A stretch of 10,453 nt of DNA, taken from Clostridiales bacterium (GTDB lineage Bacteria > Bacillota > Clostridia > Peptostreptococcales > Anaerovoracaceae). Numbering within the stretch: the first letter of the stretch is position 1; each line of letters starts with the position of its first letter. Shown in pieces: positions 6,915 through 10,453 of this stretch. The stretch covers positions 1 to 10,453 of the forward strand of contig WRJV01000269.1 of the NCBI GenBank assembly GCA_009778415.1. Reading direction: 5' to 3'. The position numbers and the translations under genes were made by a program. Below the pieces are notes generated by a model. That model saw only the letters and a list, made by a program, of their open reading frames with translations, made no database searches and was not told where the DNA came from.

Positions 6915-7589
6915 TTAAAAACCCGGTGCGTAAACATGATCGGGGTCTTCCTGTGTGATTAAGCTGTAGGGGATGTACTCGCCATCCCTGCACATTTTCC
7001 ATGGTTTTTGCTCTTGGGTGAAATTGACGATTTCGCTGGTTCGTTTGTCTTTCCAAAAAACACAAATTTTGTCCAAGAGGTCCTTTTCTTCATCTGAGAG
7101 GTAGTTTTCCTCTTGCGCTATTGTTGTAGGGCTGATTATTAGCGCATAATCAAGAGGTTTGATGTCAATTTTGCCCTTATCATACAAATCGTCCGTCAAC
7201 TCGAAGAAAATGTCGGCAACCGGGCCATATTCGCGCCTGACATAACGCACGCCACTCATCGGTGCAAGATTATTGTAAAAATAGCTAAAATCAGCAAGGT
7301 AAAGCAGTTTTGCTAATTTTGTCTTGGGTACGCCGTCCTTAAAATGGCGAAGGATATAGAAGTACATCTGCTTAAACTTGTCGTTGTTGCGCGGCTGGTC
7401 GAAAAATTCAGCAATTGGCACGTTAAAATACGCCGACAGCCTTTCCAGTTCACCTGTTGTTAAGTCACGCTTGCCATTTTTCACATTAATATACGTGCCG
7501 CGACTCACATTAAGCACATCGGATATCTGTTCTTGGTTAAGCCTTTTTGCGCGGCGGATTCTCTCAACATTTTTCGCTACTTCACCCAT
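6915..7589 (-). CDS. XRE helix-turn-helix protein with Panacea (DUF4065/SocA-like) antitoxin domain
   Basis: This 224-aa protein has two parts. Residues about 5-63 are a Cro/C1-type helix-turn-helix, with LNQEQISDVLNVSRGTYINV and an ending FNVPIAEFFD. Residues about 75-205 resemble the Panacea domain: TKLAKLLYLADFSYF (90-104), YVRREYGPV (116-124), LSDEEKDLLDKI and KPW near the C-terminus. Panacea proteins are known as antitoxins paired with many unrelated toxins, and SocA in Caulobacter is a ClpXP adaptor-like antitoxin. Here no toxin gene adjoins it on either side, so it may be a solitary regulator or the remnant of a toxin-antitoxin pair. An AGGAAGGGAG site lies about 10 bases before the chosen ATG, and a good promoter lies upstream. 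It precedes purF by 141 bases but purF seems to have its own promoter. Confidence 0.88.
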   Translation of the reverse strand: MGEVAKNVERIRRAKRLNQEQISDVLNVSRGTYINVKNGKRDLTTGELERLSAYFNVPIAEFFDQPRNNDKFKQMYFYILRHFKDGVPKTKLAKLLYLADFSYFYNNLAPMSGVRYVRREYGPVADIFFELTDDLYDKGKIDIKPLDYALIISPTTIAQEENYLSDEEKDLLDKICVFWKDKRTSEIVNFTQEQKPWKMCRDGEYIPYSLITQEDPDHVYAPGF

Positions 7590-7891
7590 TGCATCAGCAC
7601 TCCCTTCCTGGCAATGATAACAATATCACGCTCGGCAGCGAATGTCAATATGCACTTGCGCAATTGTCAGTGTCGTCACATATTAATACTGCACATGTAT
7701 GTGTTTTTATACATTTGCCTGTTGACGTTACAAGTTCCGAAGTCACTATGAATCTACAAATAGGCATAGACTCATCTCATTTTGAAATGGCTGACGGACG
7801 AAAACCAAGAGATATAACAATAATATCCGCGCCGCCGGAAGGGGATTAAGCATGAACGAAAAAAAAGAAGCAACGGGGTAAAAAATCATGG
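7590..7891. other. 302-base gap without a convincing gene
   Basis: The low-coordinate part carries the XRE-Panacea promoter. The rest contains a 6-bp inverted repeat (ATGTAT at 7695-7700, ATACAT at 7709-7714), a plus-strand 33-codon open frame at 7748-7849 whose end reads KPRDITIISAPPEGD, and a 9-codon frame at 7852-7881 with an AAGGGG seven bases before its ATG. The second looks like the start of a gene that has been cut off. Neither can be assigned to a family. The region may be a scar left by a lost mobile element. No clear terminator for the arsenic operon is visible. Confidence 0.5.
7620..7648 (-). promoter_or_regulatory. Promoter of the XRE-Panacea gene
   Basis: On the minus strand TTGACA (7643-7648) and TATTGT (7620-7625) are separated by 17 bases, with the AGGAAGGGAG ribosome binding site just downstream. 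The palindrome TTGCGCAA near 7656-7663, just upstream of the -35, is a possible operator for autoregulation by the helix-turn-helix protein; that is inference. Confidence 0.65.
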
Positions 7892-8080
7892 CTATTTTTC
7901 AAATCGTTTTTTCAACTTTTGATAATAGTTTGTTACGCTTTTATCTCCGTCATTATCCAAAAAAAGACAATACGGCAAGCTGTCCGTTTCCTTGTGCTTA
8001 ATGACACAAGCACAACAGCGACCATTGTTTTCGCAAGTCTTTTTCGGGCAAGCGCACTCATTTACATTCTGACAACTCAT
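7892..8080 (-). CDS. Small Cys-rich DUF6485-like protein in the arsenic operon
   Basis: This is a 62-aa soluble protein of unknown function. It has eight cysteines in the first 38 residues (3, 9, 11, 16, 22, 23, 25, 38), including CAC and CCAC clusters, and a His at 29. The pattern C-x-C...C...G-x-CC-x-C...H...LPYC resembles DUF6485 proteins of anaerobic Firmicutes. No signal peptide or membrane segment is seen. The cysteines suggest binding of zinc or a soft metal. It begins 12 bases after the arsM stop with AGGGGG four bases before the ATG, so it is probably co-transcribed with arsR-arsM. A role in arsenic binding or delivery is attractive from this position but is inference. Confidence 0.85.
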   Translation of the reverse strand: MSCQNVNECACPKKTCENNGRCCACVIKHKETDSLPYCLFLDNDGDKSVTNYYQKLKKRFEK

Positions 8081-8092
8081 AAAACCCCCTAT

Positions 8093-9184
8093 TTAACAAC
8101 AAGAACTTGTTACAGCTTCATCACCGTAACCATCCCCGCCGCATCCGCCGAATACGCCGTAATGCACAGAGCGGTCACCGAACACCTTAAACGCTTCACC
8201 ATATCGTGTATTGGAAAGCATTGAAGCCGTGTTCCCGCAAACGAGCATAGGTTTACCCGTGATAAAGCGATGATGGTCGTCAAGGTCGAAGTAATGGGGA
8301 TGCCCTGTTATGCCGCCGCAGTAAACAGCGACTTGCCCGTAGTCCTCGCAAATATCCTCTAAATCGTTCAGCTTGAAAGCCCGTACCGTCCGAGATGTAA
8401 ATGTCGCAAACCCTAACTTGTGTTTGATTTCCTCGTTGTCTGTATCGAGTATGCGGGTACTCGTATATCGGAAATCAGCCCACCCGGATTTCGCCATAAT
8501 TCTGCGGAAATCTTCAACATACAATGTGCCGCCTAAACACTCGCCGCGCAAAACAGGGTCGTTTGCTAGGGCTTCGGGAATACGCCTATCCGAGAAAACA
8601 TCAGCAAAGTATAATTCGCCGCCCGGTTTGAGAACACGATATATTTCCTTGAATACTTGCTCTTTGGCAGGGGAAAGATTTATCACGCAGTTTGAGATAA
8701 CAACATCAACGCTGTTGTCCTCTATTCCGAGCGATTTCAAATCCTCTATATACCCTTGCAAGAGTGTTACATTCGAGGACTTGTAACCAAAACGCTCGCG
8801 CTGTTCGTCTTGATATTTTTTTGCAACTGCAATTTGTTCGTCAGTCATGTCAACGCCAATAGCGCGCCCTGTTTCGCCCGCAAGTTTTGACGCGATATAT
8901 ACGTCCCTGCCCGTTCCACAACCCAAGTCAAGAACGGTCATGCCTTCCAACAAAGGCGGCAACGGCGAACCGCAACCATAGAACTTTGTCAAGATTTCAT
9001 CGGCAATCAAAGGTAAGACATTTCGGATTTCCGCAGGCGGCCTGTCAAGAGCGCAACACGCGCCAGACAATAAATCCTCGTTACTTTGTAGCGTTTTCCC
9101 GTAATACTCCTTTACGATTTCGGTAACGGAATGCTCACCACAGCAGTTATCCACCGCGCTACAACAAGTGTTTTTTCCGCTCAT
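8093..9184 (-). CDS. arsM: Arsenite S-adenosylmethionine methyltransferase ArsM
   Basis: ArsM methylates As(III) to mono-, di- and trimethylated forms with SAM and a thiol reductant, yielding volatile or exportable arsenicals. The 363-aa protein has SAM motif I DLGCGTGRD at 86-94, the acidic VDMTDEQI at 111-118, and the conserved As-binding cysteines Cys44 (or 43) in GACCALD, Cys166 in ISNCVINL and Cys216 in RGECLGG. LKPGGELYFADVFSDRR matches the family core. It also has extra cysteine pairs near both ends: CC at 7-8 and 14-15, and SSCC at the C-terminus, a feature of long bacterial ArsM proteins whose role is uncertain. The start at 9184 overlaps the arsR stop by ATGA and has GAGGAGG about 10 bases upstream. 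It is probably induced with arsR by arsenite. Confidence 0.96.
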   Translation of the reverse strand: MSGKNTCCSAVDNCCGEHSVTEIVKEYYGKTLQSNEDLLSGACCALDRPPAEIRNVLPLIADEILTKFYGCGSPLPPLLEGMTVLDLGCGTGRDVYIASKLAGETGRAIGVDMTDEQIAVAKKYQDEQRERFGYKSSNVTLLQGYIEDLKSLGIEDNSVDVVISNCVINLSPAKEQVFKEIYRVLKPGGELYFADVFSDRRIPEALANDPVLRGECLGGTLYVEDFRRIMAKSGWADFRYTSTRILDTDNEEIKHKLGFATFTSRTVRAFKLNDLEDICEDYGQVAVYCGGITGHPHYFDLDDHHRFITGKPMLVCGNTASMLSNTRYGEAFKVFGDRSVHYGVFGGCGGDGYGDEAVTSSCC

Positions 9185-9510
9185 TTACAACAATCCTCCT
9201 CAATGATTTTTTGAAAGCAAATACAGCTTTCTTTGTATGAAGTTAGCTCGGTTAATGCGCTTCTACAAGTCTGCACCGTTTTTTCGCTGAGTGAATAGTA
9301 CATCCATTTACCCTCTTTGCGTCCGACAACCAAACCACTATCGCACAGGCTTTTCATGTGATGGGAAAGCGTGGGCTGCGTAATATTGAACCTCTCCAAA
9401 ATCACACAAGCGCAAAGCTCCCCGCATGATAGCATATCAATTATCATAAGCCTGTTTGGGTCAGATAGCATTTTGAAAAACTGGGCATACTCTTTGTATT
9501 TTTCGTCCAT
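9181..9510 (-). CDS. arsR: ArsR-family arsenite-responsive repressor
   Basis: This is a 109-aa winged-helix repressor of the ArsR/SmtB family that should bind its own promoter and release it on binding As(III). The metal site at the start of the DNA-binding region is ELCACVIL (Cys33, Cys35), a variant of the classical ELCVCDL motif. The recognition helix is ITQPTLSHHMKSL (43-55), followed by the wing GLVVGRKEGKWMYYSL. Further cysteines at 82, 96, 98, 107 and 108 give a thiol-rich tail that may add to the site. The ATG at 9510 is preceded by GAGGTGG. It overlaps arsM by four bases, so both are translated from one transcript. A palindromic operator lies right upstream. Confidence 0.95.
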   Translation of the reverse strand: MDEKYKEYAQFFKMLSDPNRLMIIDMLSCGELCACVILERFNITQPTLSHHMKSLCDSGLVVGRKEGKWMYYSLSEKTVQTCRSALTELTSYKESCICFQKIIEEDCCK

Positions 9511-9521
9511 TCCACCACCTC

Positions 9522-9541
9522 ATATAGACCTCTGTCTATAT
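9522..9541. promoter_or_regulatory. Likely ArsR operator, palindrome ATATAGAC-CTCT-GTCTATAT
   Basis: Perfect 8-bp arms flank a 4-base centre, just downstream of the -10 and covering the predicted start point. A further half-site of the same sequence (ATAGAC on the plus strand, 9556-9561) lies in the -35/-10 spacer, so a repressor bound to both would block the promoter. Assignment to ArsR follows from position, not from a known consensus. Confidence 0.65.
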
Positions 9542-9570
9542 ATCATATTCGATAGATAGACGCTTGTCAA
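9542..9570 (-). promoter_or_regulatory. Promoter of the arsR-arsM-DUF6485 operon
   Basis: The minus strand has a perfect -35 TTGACA at 9565-9570 and a -10 TATGAT at 9542-9547, exactly 17 bases apart. The predicted start is near 9535, about 25 bases before the arsR ATG. Confidence 0.85.
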
Positions 9571-9648
9571 TATATTATTCTGGTGTTTGCAAAAAAGTAT
9601 ATCACTTCATATCACGCAAATCAGAATATGGCTTACTAAAAAAATCAA

Positions 9649-10453
9649 TCACCGTTGATACGGAATCCCCTTTGGGAGCTTGAAGTCGGTGGCGTTGTTG
9701 AAATTTGTGAAAACACTTTCTAAATAACACTTGTTTGTCTTTACCGGCTCGCCGTAATATTCTGCACCCAGATAAGCAAGGAGATAATTTTTAAAATCAC
9801 ACGAGTATTTTACCAGCAGCTTTGATTCAGTATCGACCCACAGTGTAAACGGGACATCAATCGACAGAAAATCGACGTCATCATCTTCAGTCTCCAAGAG
9901 GAAAGTCTCAAGGTACTCCCCGTATGTTATTTTGCCTTCGAACTTGGTAACTGATGCACCGTTCACCTTGTCTGTACCAACAGCTTCCAATTTCGCTAAA
10001 AGCTCGCCCAAGTGTCCCATAGTGATTATATCCCAGTCTGCATCATCATACTCCTTGCTCCATCCATCCTCCGAGAGCGTGTATCTCATATATTCATCGC
10101 CTTCAGCAATCCAGTATGTTTCTGTGATGGTGTTATCACCTTTTACTGACATTGTACGAACCACCTTAGCGTTTGGGGGATCAAAAAACAGATTCCCCTT
10201 TTTGCTAATTGTGAACGAAGTTTTTTCATCCGATATTTGATAGTCGTATACATGAACCTCATCAATATCACAGCTCTTCAAATTCCTCATGTTGGCAGCC
10301 ACTTCTGCAGCCAGCTTTGCTTGCTCCGACGCTTCCTTGCTCTTCACAACCACTGTCTTTGTGCCGCTGTCCCAGTCAACATCTGCGCCGAAAGCTTCGA
10401 GGACTATCCTGAACGGGACCTGGGTGCGGCTGTTTTCGTCGATGAAAGGCTGC
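9649..10453 (-). CDS. Surface or secreted protein: copper amine oxidase-like N-terminal domain plus DUF6612-like region (partial)
   Basis: The 3' end of a gene that runs off the window; the frame is open to the edge, so the internal GTG at 10353 is not its start. The first visible residues, QPFIDENSRTQVPFR then IVLEAFGADVDWD and KTVVV, are the end of a copper amine oxidase-like N-terminal domain (PF07833), a small wall-associated module that does not itself imply oxidase activity. After a short helical linker, about 200 residues alternate short strands (YWIAEGDEYMRYTLSEDGWSK, in part) and resemble DUF6612/LolA-like lipoprotein folds. The protein ends PKGIPYQR. The signal peptide would be beyond the window. 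Its ligand is unknown. It does not seem linked to the arsenic genes, which have their own promoter 79 bases downstream of its stop. Confidence 0.8.
   Translation of the reverse strand, partial: QPFIDENSRTQVPFRIVLEAFGADVDWDSGTKTVVVKSKEASEQAKLAAEVAANMRNLKSCDIDEVHVYDYQISDEKTSFTISKKGNLFFDPPNAKVVRTMSVKGDNTITETYWIAEGDEYMRYTLSEDGWSKEYDDADWDIITMGHLGELLAKLEAVGTDKVNGASVTKFEGKITYGEYLETFLLETEDDDVDFLSIDVPFTLWVDTESKLLVKYSCDFKNYLLAYLGAEYYGEPVKTNKCYLESVFTNFNNATDFKLPKGIPYQR

Noticed and set aside
6258..6962. Plus-strand open frame of 234 codons over the purF 5' end
   Set aside because: It runs antisense to PurF and across the purF promoter gap, with no recognisable domain; it is a shadow frame.
7695..7714. 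Terminator or insertion-sequence end at the ATGTAT/ATACAT inverted repeat
   Set aside because: Six AT-rich pairs without a T-run or matching second copy elsewhere in the window are not enough support.
9649..10453. A true copper amine oxidase
   Set aside because: Only the small N-terminal module (PF07833) is present; no catalytic oxidase domain follows.

Overview
The window looks like a chromosomal stretch from an anaerobic, low-to-mid GC Firmicute, probably a member of the Clostridia. The evidence is the purF-purM-purN gene order, a Bacillus-type PurF with a short propeptide and iron-sulfur cysteines, strong GGAGG-type ribosome binding sites, a copper amine oxidase-like N-terminal domain typical of Gram-positive surface proteins, and a DUF6485 small Cys-rich protein. 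All convincing genes lie on the minus strand, so transcription runs from high to low coordinates. This placement rests on gene content and motifs; no database search was possible.

Reading in the direction of transcription, the right end (10453-9649) holds the 3' part of a secreted or surface protein: the end of a copper amine oxidase-like domain followed by a DUF6612-like region. Next is a compact arsenic operon (9570-7892). A near-consensus promoter with repeated GTCTAT half-sites precedes arsR, then arsM, joined by ATGA overlap, then a small eight-cysteine DUF6485 protein. No arsenite pump or arsenate reductase is present, so the cluster points to detoxification by methylation. A 302-base gap (7891-7590) with no convincing gene follows.

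The middle begins with an XRE helix-turn-helix plus Panacea (DUF4065/SocA-like) protein at 7589-6915, with its own promoter and no visible toxin partner. The purine operon follows: purF and purM overlap by ATGA, and purN lies about 3.7 kb further on.

Between purM and purN sits a foreign-looking three-gene cassette (4316-673). It holds a fused nuclease-N6-adenine methyltransferase of the BcgI/type IIG kind, a half-length specificity subunit interrupted by a one-base frameshift in a run of seven A residues, and an RNA ligase of the DraRnl/Rnl5 (DRB0094) family. The cassette has its own consensus promoter (TTGACA, 16 bp, TATAAT). A perfect palindrome, GAACAATTGTTC, lies just upstream and resembles a Gram-positive LexA (SOS) box or, alternatively, a PurR box. 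The ligase stop codon sits within a few bases of the purN start, so purN is probably now expressed partly from the cassette.

The most interesting feature is this restriction-modification plus RNA-ligase unit. Its layout recalls the E. coli prr locus, where an anticodon nuclease is embedded in a type I restriction operon, but here an RNA-sealing enzyme occupies the accessory slot. The left edge (1-56) is a tandem array of heptamers with a 21-bp higher-order period just after purN.
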